From NCBI RefSeq assembly GCF_000348985.1, contig NC_035932.1, positions 372,001 to 436,000 on the forward strand: DNA of 64,000 bases, given 5' to 3'. The notes under the pieces are model-generated. The model was not told the origin of the DNA and searched no databases. It saw nothing but the letters and a program-made list of their open reading frames with translations. The translations under genes were made by a program, and so were the position numbers. Source of the DNA: Huiozyma naganishii CBS 8797. Taxonomy: Eukaryota; Ascomycota; Saccharomycetes; Saccharomycetales; Saccharomycetaceae. Of this stretch, positions 17,710 to 28,100 are shown piece by piece. Position 1 is the stretch's first letter. Each line of letters begins with the position of its first letter.

Positions 17710-20088
17710 TCATAGGTTGCGGACAGCCTTGTGGACCGTGGTCGTAGCGGCGGTGAGCGGGCCCGAATCGAGCACTGGGAACCCCAATTGTGACAGCAGA
17801 GGGGACGAAGCTGTCTGTGCACACTCGGCAGCGAGCGCCGCCTTGTAGCTTGCGAACTGATCGTCGCAGGATTCCCGTAGCAAACGTAGTTGTTTCTTGA
17901 TAGCGGCCTTTGCCTCTGCGTCACAAATCCGCTTGCAGCCGTCCAAAGTCTTCAAGAGCGTCAACTGCGTCAAGTACGCATGGGGGACCGTCCAGGGTTC
18001 GTCGAGGGACCCCCTCGTGAAACTCGCTAGAAGCTGCGGAACGGCGGCCATACGGTTCTCGTACAGGGCATGCACTACCTTCAAGGAGAGCGCCTCCCAC
18101 TGGGTAAACCCTGCCGCAGAGAGCGCGCCATCGAGATCGTCGGACAACGCTAGTTTGGTCCATAACTCGTCTACTTCAAAGGATCGGGTCCCACTAGTGA
18201 TGGACTCGATCATGAACTCTTGGGAACAGCTCAACAGGATCCAGTCTTGGGAACAGCGCAAATACGATAATTGTTCTTCTGGAGTGCATTCGCCGTGTGT
18301 CTTGAAAACGGTGAGGTCTCTGTTATCCAAGATCTCTTTCTCCGCGCCCAACTGTGCCCACATTTGGTGCAGCACTTGCAACTGCTGCGTGCGCTTGTCG
18401 TTGCAAAGTCTTGCCATCTGCAATTTGCTCACCATCCGCATCCACCGGTTCATCGAGTGGGTCAACTTCCTCCTTAACTCGAACATCCCGAGAATCTTAC
18501 TGTACGACCCTCTCTCAAATGCAATGCGGATGAACTGAGGTAACCGCTCCATCGAGCTACTGTACAGCCGGTCGTGCTCAGGGAGCACCCGTAGCATATA
18601 ATCGTGCTGCTTCGCGGGGAAGATCGAGTTGTACCGCGTGAACAGCGTGTAGTCCATCGAGTCGCTTTGCACGTTTTTGATCTTCAAATCCGTATAGCAG
18701 GGCACCGCTAAGGGAGTCAGACCAAGCTGCATGTACAGCGCAATTATCCAGACGCCCGTGTCAAAGTTATGTGGGTCCCGTAACTGGAAGTTCTCCAATA
18801 TGGACAAACTTGTGAGGATGTTTTGCAACGGCGACGACGAACCGCCCCCACGTAGAGTCTCTCTGACCATGGAGACGATGAAAGTGGACAGACTGGAGTA
18901 GTCCGTGGCCGGCTTCCCCTGCAAAGTGTGCTCGTGCTTCTTGTACAGGGCAACTGCGTCCTGTTGTGGGGTCAACTGGAGCTGGAAACAGTTCGAGTCA
19001 TGGATCAGATCCGCTTCCAACTCGTCCATCGCCTCCTGTAGCAATGGGGTATCCAAGTGCTCCCGGTAATGCTCGATATCGATCGCGCAGCACGGTTTGT
19101 TGTGGAATTTGGCCAAGTAGTGTCTTAGGGACCCTGCAGAGACTCTCTTGTCGAAACACAGGTCTACTTCGAACCCTGATAGACGGCAATTCCGGGAATC
19201 TCCGACACGGTCCCTCACAAGGTCCCTTATTTCTTGTTTCGTCTTGCCCAATTGTTGCCCGCTCTCGATCAGTTTACCGATAAGTTTGTAGTCGTCGAAC
19301 TCGCTAAGCATCTTCGCACAGCTGTCAAACATCACCTGCGGATCCTTGACGTGCTCCACCATAAAGTTCTTCAAGTACAGATCGACAGAGACTTGCAAGT
19401 GTGGCATAATCGTCTCGACGATCTCCGCAGACTTGCTGGCGTTGTCATTTGGGAGCAACCGCTCGCACACAAGACAGTAGACGATCGCCTCCTGGATCGT
19501 GCTGTGTGGCTTCAATTGCGACAGCCGCTGGTAGCACAACTTTGGCAGTACCTTCAGTTCCTGTTCGGATAACCGCGACCGCTGGTGCATAAACGTAGCC
19601 AGTGTGGCAATCGCGTTCCAGAAATGGTACGCGCGGGTCCTCGTCTCGTAGTCGGCAGTGTCCCGCGGCGTGCGTCCCGGCAGACTCGACGTAGCGCGTG
19701 CCATCCGCGGGAAGTCCGCGTCCTCGATGGACTTGACAAACAGGTCGTACGTCAAGTCCAGACGGTTAAACTTGAGATGCGCAAGCTCCACGGCGTGCAA
19801 TGCGTCATCGAACTGGCCCAATTCGACGAGGAACCGATGCAAAAGATCCAATGCATGCAGGTCGCCCGTGACCCGCGGACTGCGCTTGTCCCTACAGTAA
19901 GGTTCCACAATCAGCGCCTTGTAATCGAACGCCGCTGGCGACTGCCGGTACTTCGCGTACAGCTCGAGCAACTCCAAGAAGGCAGACTTCGGGTACCGTT
20001 TCCGCAGCACGGTCAATTGCTCGAAGCATTGTCTGAAATTCGACCGCCTAATCAGCTCCTGGACCTCAGATTCCCACTTGCTCTCCAT
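17710..20088 (-). CDS. MDM20: NatB N-terminal acetyltransferase auxiliary subunit
   Basis: Mdm20 is the TPR-like, non-catalytic subunit of NatB. With Nat3 it acetylates proteins starting Met-Asp, Met-Glu or Met-Asn, including actin and tropomyosin, and so affects mitochondrial inheritance and actin cables. The 792-residue product (796 in S. cerevisiae) is helical throughout. It shows the N-terminal block VQELIRRSNFRQCFEQLTVL, then YCRDKRSPRVTGDLHALDLL and the central VWIIALYMQLGLTPLAVPCY. It starts at the first ATG, 20088. In S. cerevisiae it lies on chromosome XV (YOL076W). Here it sits between the YBR138C and YBR139W orthologues, as expected for a duplicated ancestral region with different gene loss. 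Confidence 0.93.
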   Translation of the reverse strand: MESKWESEVQELIRRSNFRQCFEQLTVLRKRYPKSAFLELLELYAKYRQSPAAFDYKALIVEPYCRDKRSPRVTGDLHALDLLHRFLVELGQFDDALHAVELAHLKFNRLDLTYDLFVKSIEDADFPRMARATSSLPGRTPRDTADYETRTRAYHFWNAIATLATFMHQRSRLSEQELKVLPKLCYQRLSQLKPHSTIQEAIVYCLVCERLLPNDNASKSAEIVETIMPHLQVSVDLYLKNFMVEHVKDPQVMFDSCAKMLSEFDDYKLIGKLIESGQQLGKTKQEIRDLVRDRVGDSRNCRLSGFEVDLCFDKRVSAGSLRHYLAKFHNKPCCAIDIEHYREHLDTPLLQEAMDELEADLIHDSNCFQLQLTPQQDAVALYKKHEHTLQGKPATDYSSLSTFIVSMVRETLRGGGSSSPLQNILTSLSILENFQLRDPHNFDTGVWIIALYMQLGLTPLAVPCYTDLKIKNVQSDSMDYTLFTRYNSIFPAKQHDYMLRVLPEHDRLYSSSMERLPQFIRIAFERGSYSKILGMFELRRKLTHSMNRWMRMVSKLQMARLCNDKRTQQLQVLHQMWAQLGAEKEILDNRDLTVFKTHGECTPEEQLSYLRCSQDWILLSCSQEFMIESITSGTRSFEVDELWTKLALSDDLDGALSAAGFTQWEALSLKVVHALYENRMAAVPQLLASFTRGSLDEPWTVPHAYLTQLTLLKTLDGCKRICDAEAKAAIKKQLRLLRESCDDQFASYKAALAAECAQTASSPLLSQLGFPVLDSGPLTAATTTVHKAVRNL

Positions 20089-20500
20089 GGCTGGTATTTT
20101 CTAGCAATAGGGGGACTGGTCTAGCTGCCCCGCACCTTCAAATACCCTCAGAGTCCATCGCTGAGACGTCTCTTCAAATTGAATTAAAAGGCCAAAATTT
20201 TTCACTTTAGGGCTGCCTGCGCACTAGATCACCAGTTACCGAGCGGTACAGGGTCCCTGACGGAGCACGCTTTACAGCATACGGTTCAATGCAGCGGAAC
20301 TTGCTCCCCACAAATTTAGATGCCGTTCTACCTTCGGGAACAGCAGCAACCTCGAGTAGACGCCTCTTATCTATTCATGAAGTAAGCGTATCGAGCATCG
20401 AAAATAAAAACGGCTTCACAAAAGACGTCGAAACGAAGACACAACTCTGTCTCTCCCCTTCTGATACTACAACTCACTACAGCAGTCCCTCCCCCACCAG
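20089..20500. promoter_or_regulatory. divergent promoter region, MDM20 / YBR139W
   Basis: This 412-bp intergenic region serves two divergent genes. It contains a 15-bp RRPE-like element at 20194-20208 (AAAGTGAAAAATTTT on the minus strand). A 71-codon ATG-initiated ORF at 20289-20504 ends with a TGA that overlaps the ATG of the next gene. No RNA gene or repeat was seen. Confidence 0.5.
20194..20208 (-). promoter_or_regulatory. RRPE-like element in the MDM20/YBR139W promoter
   Basis: On the minus strand this reads AAAGTGAAAAATTTT, an RRPE (TGAAAAATTTT) extended by AAAG. It lies 106 bp upstream of the MDM20 ATG. Confidence 0.45.
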
Positions 20501-21973
20501 ATGAAACTCTTAAAAGCAGTGTCGCTGGCCGGCTTGCTTTCAGCTGGACTGGCAGATGCCTTATCTCTGTGGGACTTCCGCAACAGTTTCTCGCAATTGC
20601 GGGTGCCCCAATGGCCCCGGAACACGCACCAGGTCGTGGACCTTCCCGCGGTGAACCCGTTTACCAGGCTTGTGTACTCTGAGGATGAGGCCTACGCTCT
20701 GCGTATCAGGGCTGTCGACCCGGCGAAGTTGCAGATTGACAACGTGAAGCAGTGGTCAGGATACCTCGACTATGGGGAGTCCAAGCACTTCTTCTTCTGG
20801 TTCTTCGAGAGCAGGAACGACCCGGCGAACGACCCGGTGATCCTGTGGCTCAACGGTGGGCCTGGATGCTCCTCCTTCACAGGGTTGTTCTTTGAGTTGG
20901 GACCCTCCTCGCTTGGACCGGACCTCAAACCCATCCACAACCCGCACTCGTGGAACAACAACGCCTCGATTATCTTCCTCGAGCAACCCTTGGGCGTAGG
21001 GTTCTCTCACGGTGACGACAAAGTGACCTCCACGAAGCTCGCAGGTAAGGACGCGTACGTCTTCCTCGAATTGTTTTACAAGGAGTTCCCTCACCTGCGC
21101 AGTAACGACTTCCACATCGCTGGGGAGTCTTACGCAGGTCACTACATCCCTCAGATTGCTCATGAGATTGCAGTGGTCAACAGAGCGACCCGTACTTTCA
21201 ACCTGTCCTCCATCATGATCGGGAACGGGATCACGGACACACTCGTCCAGTCCGATTACTACGAACCCATGGCCTGTGGGGGAGGTGGGTACCCAGCGGT
21301 ACTCCCTCCAGAGGACTGTAAGAGCATGGCAAAGGGCGCAGAACGGTGTCGCGTGCTCAACAAGGCCTGCTACGTCAGCAAGAACACGATCCCCTGCTTC
21401 GCCGCTCTGACATACTGCAACTCTGCGTTGCTGGGTCCCTTCGAGAAGACTGGACTGAACGTGTACGACATCAGAGCACCTTGTGAGGATCAAGGCGATG
21501 ACGGACTGTGCTACTTCGGCATGCGGTACATCGAAGAGTACATGAATCAGCAATACGTCCAGGAGACGCTCGGTTCAGACGTCAACCACTACACCGGGTG
21601 CAACGACGACGTATTCAACGGGTTCATCCTCACCGGAGACGAGGCCAAACCATTTCAACAGTACGTAGCAGAGCTGCTAAACCTTGACATCCCGGTACTC
21701 ATCTACGCGGGGGACAAAGATTTCATCTGCAACTGGCTGGGCAACCACGCATGGACGGACCAGTTGGAGTGGAGAGGCTCTGAAAAATACCAGAAGTTAC
21801 CTCTGCAACCCTGGATCCATTCGGAGACAGGTGAGGAAATTGGACAAATCAAAAGCCATGAGGGGCTCTCGTTCTTGAGAATCTACGACGCTGGACATAT
21901 GGTACCTTATGACCAACCAGAGTCCAGTTTGGAAATGGTGAACAAGTGGATCTCACACGAGTTTGCCGCCTAA
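20501..21973 (+). CDS. ATG42: vacuolar serine carboxypeptidase (YBR139W/Atg42-like)
   Basis: This is a carboxypeptidase Y homologue acting in the vacuole lumen on peptides and autophagic bodies. A signal peptide (MKLLKAVSLAGLLSAGLADA) opens the 490-residue precursor (508 in S. cerevisiae). The serine carboxypeptidase motifs are in order: WLNGGPGCSSFTGLF, catalytic Ser210 in GESYAGHYIP, the acidic site in YAGDKDFICNWLGN (residues 405-407), and His466 in DAGHMVPYDQP. The propeptide is short compared with Prc1, which favours YBR139W over PRC1, as does position next to IRA. Several cysteines (CGGGGYP, CRVLNKACY, CDEDQ-like loop CEDQGDDGLC) match the disulfide pattern of the family. The ATG overlaps the stop of a small upstream ORF. 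Confidence 0.92.
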   Translation: MKLLKAVSLAGLLSAGLADALSLWDFRNSFSQLRVPQWPRNTHQVVDLPAVNPFTRLVYSEDEAYALRIRAVDPAKLQIDNVKQWSGYLDYGESKHFFFWFFESRNDPANDPVILWLNGGPGCSSFTGLFFELGPSSLGPDLKPIHNPHSWNNNASIIFLEQPLGVGFSHGDDKVTSTKLAGKDAYVFLELFYKEFPHLRSNDFHIAGESYAGHYIPQIAHEIAVVNRATRTFNLSSIMIGNGITDTLVQSDYYEPMACGGGGYPAVLPPEDCKSMAKGAERCRVLNKACYVSKNTIPCFAALTYCNSALLGPFEKTGLNVYDIRAPCEDQGDDGLCYFGMRYIEEYMNQQYVQETLGSDVNHYTGCNDDVFNGFILTGDEAKPFQQYVAELLNLDIPVLIYAGDKDFICNWLGNHAWTDQLEWRGSEKYQKLPLQPWIHSETGEEIGQIKSHEGLSFLRIYDAGHMVPYDQPESSLEMVNKWISHEFAA

Positions 21974-22130
21974 AGTACAGCGCAGAGGAATACAAAATCT
22001 ACATCTATATAACTTTTATATCTATGCTATCTCTTCTTCTTTTTTCTACATGCGGCAACCTCCTTTCGCAATGATGTCTCACGTACGATGCATGGAGTGC
22101 TCTTGCCTTGTTATGGAACTGTTGGGGAGC

Positions 22131-25100
22131 TTATGCGGTCGTATACCGGGTCATCCGGGCTAAAATCATTGTCATTAGCCGCTTCCTGTTGTATATCAGT
22201 TCTGCATCCTCATTCTTGGGAGCCGCTGTGTGCGTGTAGTAAACTTCGCACGATTCAAACGCAACACTCAATTTTAAACCTCTGGCAGCAACCCTAGCCT
22301 CTGTTTCTCTTCCAAATTCCACCAATTCTTCGAACTCACCATGAGACAAGAGCAGATTGATGATATCAAAGGAGATCAGTACGGATTCGGAAGTTTGCTC
22401 CAAATTCGATATGCGCCTCAACTCCACCCGCATCGTAGAATATATTCTGAATGCACAAATCGGGTTTCGTTGCAGCAGGTACCGTACCACTAGAGTAAAC
22501 CTGTATTTGCAGGGTTCGTCAGACATCGAACTGTCGAACAGTAGTGCGCTTTGATACAAACAGATGTTGGGGCAGTCCTTATCAGCGGATACCCAATCTA
22601 GCAAAGTTTTCGGAACTTTGTGTGTAGCATCCAGTTCTACCATGTCAGAATCTAATTTTAATTCATGTAGCATTTCCTCGAAACTCTCTGAAGCATATAG
22701 CAAGTACAGCAAAAACAGGTAGACCAAATGATGTCTGTTCTCCTCATTTCTGTCGTGTTCTTTGTAAGCGTTGGAGAATAGTGACCTTAAGCATTCTAAA
22801 GCAGTACCCTTCACAACAGGAATAGACATTCCGCGGATGATGAACGAAGTGACAATGTGAGGGAAATTATCTGTAGACCATTGGCTGCCATGGTAGGTTT
22901 CAATCTCTTTCAGCTGTTCCCTTGCAAACCCGCGTGAATTCATCAATACCGAGGGCAGATTCTTCTTGTTACTGTCATCAAGGAAATGGATAGGATACAA
23001 CTTGTTCAAACAGTTGGTCATAAAGATTAACGCGCCTTCAAACTCAATCGGATATGGCGATTCAAGCATTGAAGTTGACAGCCAGAACATCTCCTTCAAA
23101 AGAGGAAGTAGAGGATCTAACCCATGGACTAGCTTGCTGTACGCAAATGTATGAGCGACAATTAAAAACAAAGACTCCTCGTTGCTTACCGGTTCGGCAT
23201 ACGCCTTCATGGTCTCTGCAAGCAGTTCCCGACATAATAATTCAGACGTTTGTTGTTTGCCCATTATACCTATTATCATCATTGCTCTCGCAGATAAAAA
23301 GGAGTTGAAGTTGAATATGGAATCCAGTATGTATTTCTTGAATTTGGTTTTCCATAAAGATGCTTCGCTCTCGGAACTGTTTTCCATCAACATTATAACG
23401 TTCGCGGTAAAGTTTTCCAGAGAATTGACTTTGCTTGTAAAAGAAGTAGCATTCAACGCTGGAGTAAGTCTCCCCTTGTCCTGGCTGAAACCTACTATTG
23501 CATTCAATTTCTGATGAGAAAATGTAGTTGAAATTTCAATAAGATTCTTTCGGAACTCTGGACTCAAAGACTCATTGATTGTTAAAGAATGGCAGACATT
23601 CATCAATAGTTCATGTAAGGTCAACCTAAACTCAGGAGGTCCCACATCAATCAATAGCGAGATAATGAAAAGGAGCTCTGGAAGAAACATCTGTGCAAGT
23701 AGTGGAGCTTCAAAAAATAGAGCAACGGATATCTTGGATAATATTGTTAGCTCCGACCAACTGTGTGAATATATTTCTGCCTTCAGAGAGGGAAGAAATA
23801 GTTCCATCATTTTCATCAACTTTTTAATCAGTTCACTGGCAACCTCGACTGTAGCAAAACCTGTCAATAGCGTTATCACCTTCGTCCAGTCCTTGTTTTC
23901 CGAGTCCCTTTCCATGGCATGATTAATAATTTCGTCAACAAGAACCGACGTAAGTCTGTTATCCAGGGCAAGTTTGAACCAAATTTGCTGCAAGTACATG
24001 GCAGTAAACTCGGAATCCTGTAGAGTAAGTCTAATCAAAGTTTGAACAACGTGTGATGCGAGCTCTGGATTATCAGCATTATCGGTAATAAAAAATGTTT
24101 GGTAAAGATTAGGTATCCAATAACTCAAACATGTTACGATGGTGGAAATCGCATGGTTTGGCACAATGTGGCTTTCTAAACCGTCAATCATAAACTTCCA
24201 GATGTATGGAGTCAACTCTGGAAAGCTTGTTGATAACGCCTCGGTAACCAAAACTAAAAAGGTCGTGGTATTGCTTGGAACGTATATCTCAGCTGACTGA
24301 TAGAATTTCGTGCCCAAATCAAGCTTAAACGCCTCCTGTGTAGCGACAAGTAAATTGAATGAAATGTTTTTGACAGTATCATCTTCGTTAAACAATCCAA
24401 CGATAAACACGAGGCACAAGTGGCCTATGATTTCATTCCTATTGTCGATCTGCTTTTTTTTCTTGTCTTGTGTTTGGGAATATGTGATATCAGTGTCATA
24501 GAACTCAGTCTCTAGCTTTGATTCCGCATAATAAAACATTTTCACAATTTCCAAATGTTTTGGACTAGAAAATATCAGTCTTGTGTCGTCGTAGAAGTTA
24601 ACTGTGAACTCATTTTCGTCGCCCGTTACATTTGAGGCAGCAACAGATAATACATCATAAAAGCTGAATACATCATTCAGCATTACGTCAAATTCCTCCC
24701 TTGGTTCGTCCAATGTATAAGATCGAGGTTCCTCGTGCAGAACTTGGAATTGCGTGTAGCCGATCTTCAAAGATATCGGGCAAAAGCACTGTCTTGCTTC
24801 ATTGTAAATATGAATGTCATGAAGTGAGATTCTTGTGTTTTGTAATGTTTCCAAAATATCAGTCGATAGGCCCAAACTCTTCAACAGAGATTGGTCACTA
24901 GATGTGTTGATAAACTCAAACTGCGTCCCTGTTTGAGAGAAAAGGTTTTCTTTGCCCCTTTGAGCTAGCCAACTTGTCATAAATAGCTCCGTTGGATTCA
25001 GGTAATAAACCTTGATGCAGTTTTTCACAGCCACGATGGGTGTTAAACTGAAAAACAATTTGCAGAGTTTCTTGAAGTTCGAAACATTTATTCTAAAGCC

Positions 25101-28100
25101 AGTGCAATCCATCAGAATATAGTGTTGGTTTGTCCATAATTTGGCATAAATTTGTAATAGCGAGTACACTACGTTCTCCACGTCGCGTAACTCCGGATCA
25201 ATTCTTTGAAATGAGATTATTAGAATTGGAACACCCGTTGGAGACATTGATTGATAAACTGGCATCACAGCATGACTTTCGTCTTCTCCAGGAAGCTGTT
25301 TAAAGGCGTGACGATTCATATACTCATAAAGTTCTGGGTATCTGTCCATATTTTCCTTGACAAATACAGGTAAATCGTTTGTTAATTCCATAAGTGGAAG
25401 TCCTAATTCACCCAGAATATCGTCAATGTCAAGACAAAGAATTTTTAGTTTCTCAAAGGTTTCTGCAGAGTCTACCAGTTTCATGCTCTTCGTTCTAATA
25501 TTGAGCTCTTGCAGATACAAGAAACGATGCAAAAAATGATAGTCAAAAACAATAGGAGGCCCCTTGAACCGTATTGGAATATATATTTCCACATTAGGCT
25601 CGCATAGGTCCACGATAAAGCTGTGTATCTTCTGGGTGTGCTCTTTCAAAACCGAAGCATGCCTTGATAAAATCTCCCATTTTTCAAAGTTATCAGAACC
25701 ATTCGCCATGTTCTGTACAACCTTCGCTAAAGCTATAACCGCCTTTTTACTTGATAGAGGAAGCGTTAAAATAATATTCTCAGATTCAGGCGAAACTAAT
25801 GCCGGGCCAATAAAGCGTAAAAACACAAACGTCCCCACTGCAATATGAGCATATTCTGGAAATTTTTCTTTCATAGCCACGTACACGGCGTGGGTTATCA
25901 GTCTTAGTTCAGGCGGAAAGTATTCCAGTGAGTCGAGAATAGCATTGCTCAGCTTATCCAAGTACCTTAAGAACATCTCGATAGACTGGTTTGACTCTCC
26001 TTCAGGTTCTGTTTTTTCAATGTCAAAGTTATCAGACGTATCAACCAGCTCCTGCAGAATTGGCCGTAATAGCTTCACTAAATAATCACATCCCTTGATT
26101 CTGGCATACAGAGATAATGCTCTGGTTGCGCAACTATTCCTCCGCAGAACATCCAAGTGCTCATTCGCGCATTCAATCTCATTGATGATCAATTCTTTGA
26201 CGACGACATGACCGGCATTCCGAGTTTCAAAACCATTTACCAGGCCGGCAGCATACGCATCAATTTCAGACGACTTGCACATCAAACTACCCTGAAATGC
26301 AATTCTAGGGTGCTCGATCAAAAGTAGAATAAGTTTATCCATCGCTTCAATCTGTTTCTTTTCTGACATCTCAGTTTTCTGGGGATAATTGGTGACAATA
26401 TCAATAAATACCTTGAGAAAAGCAATTTTTATGTTCTTATTAGAGGAATATCCCATTGGTAAGGTGAATTTGAAGCTTGCATCAACATTGGAATTTGATA
26501 AGTTCGTCAAAGACAGAATCAAGTTTCCGTTGAGTAAATTTATTTTATGTTTCAGAGTAACAGGAAACTTATCAGAACTCGTACTCTTTTCCAGGCCCTT
26601 CAGTAGAATGGTAAAATACTTCCCGAAAACAACCGTAGTGGACCTATCCATTTCGTCTTTAGTGTTTGACGACTGTACTTCCAAGGGAACTCCTTCTGTC
26701 AAATAGGCAAGCGCCTTTGACGATTCAATGGAAGTATCGATGAAAAGGAAGTCCATATCTCTTTTCTTCAGATCCATTTCACGGTGCGATTTAGATAAAT
26801 TTTCGAAATCATATGTTCTTGTGATAGTCGATTCAAACCAGTTGATAACCAGTTTCATCCATTTGTTCTTCATTTTAAAATGATGTTTCAAGCCTAAGTT
26901 CACTTCGCAATGCTGCAGAGCTTTGAACATTTTAGACATTTGGATGATACTTTTATAATATCTTATGGAACTGTCATCAATCTTTTCTACAATTCCTATT
27001 AAGTCGTCGATGGAGTTCACTAAATGAGGAGAAAAGAGAATAAGGACATGTTCGTCATCGTCACGTAGTAAAATCGTTTTCAAAATAATAATTATCTGTT
27101 CGAGTAAAACAAAGTTAGACTCTTGGTTTGGATCAGAGATGTCTATTTTTTCGAGCATATTAATCTTGATTTTCAGGTTTTCGAAAAGAAGTCCAAACGA
27201 CATAGGGTGCAGTTCAATACTCAGTAAGTCCCTCGAGTTTTCACGTGTTATTAATTCAGAGTTGTTTAGCCATTCACACTGCTGTTTGATAAACTCGTTT
27301 GTACTGACAATCAAATCCTTGCGCATTACCTTTAGTAATGGATAGTCATTCAGTTCCATTAAGCCGGTACAGTCTTTACTCATGATAACACCAGATATTG
27401 CAGCTAAAATGCCGGCTATATTTCTGAAATCTGTCAGTTCTCTTTGAGAAAAATATTTTATCTGCGTGTAAGCAGACCACTTTCTGAACAGAACGCTCAT
27501 CGCATCAAGTAAAATGGAGTCAGGAAATGAGATATACTTTAATATGTTATTCTTCAGCTTCCTCTGGAACGCCACTGAGCCTGATGAAGCATAAGTATCA
27601 AGTGACATCACTTTTATAAATTCAATATTGTACAGGCAGGTTTCATCAACATTGTCAACATAGGTCTCATAAAACTGTATGGCTTCATAGAAGTGTTTAT
27701 ATCCTTCCCTTAAGTAAATGGGAACGTTGCCATCATTGCAAAACAATGAAACGAATAAACCACCCCCAACAGTAATAGCAACAATAGGAAAAACTGATGC
27801 ATCTATCTCAACTATACCATTTTCTATACCTGCGACAATAGCTGAGTTGCTAAGTTCCAACCTTAGTTTCAGGACTTTAACCACAACTCCTAACAGAATT
27901 TCTCTTTTAGCATTTGAGATTTTTAAATCAAACAATGTCGCTGCAAATAGCGACACAGTATAACTCGATAGGATATAGAACTCATATAGTTTGTCCTTTT
28001 CTATGTCTTCGGTTCCTTGGCTCATGTAATTGACCAAAATATCCATAAATGATTGGGCAGAATTCTGCAGTACTTTATTCTTGTCCATGATGGCAACAAA

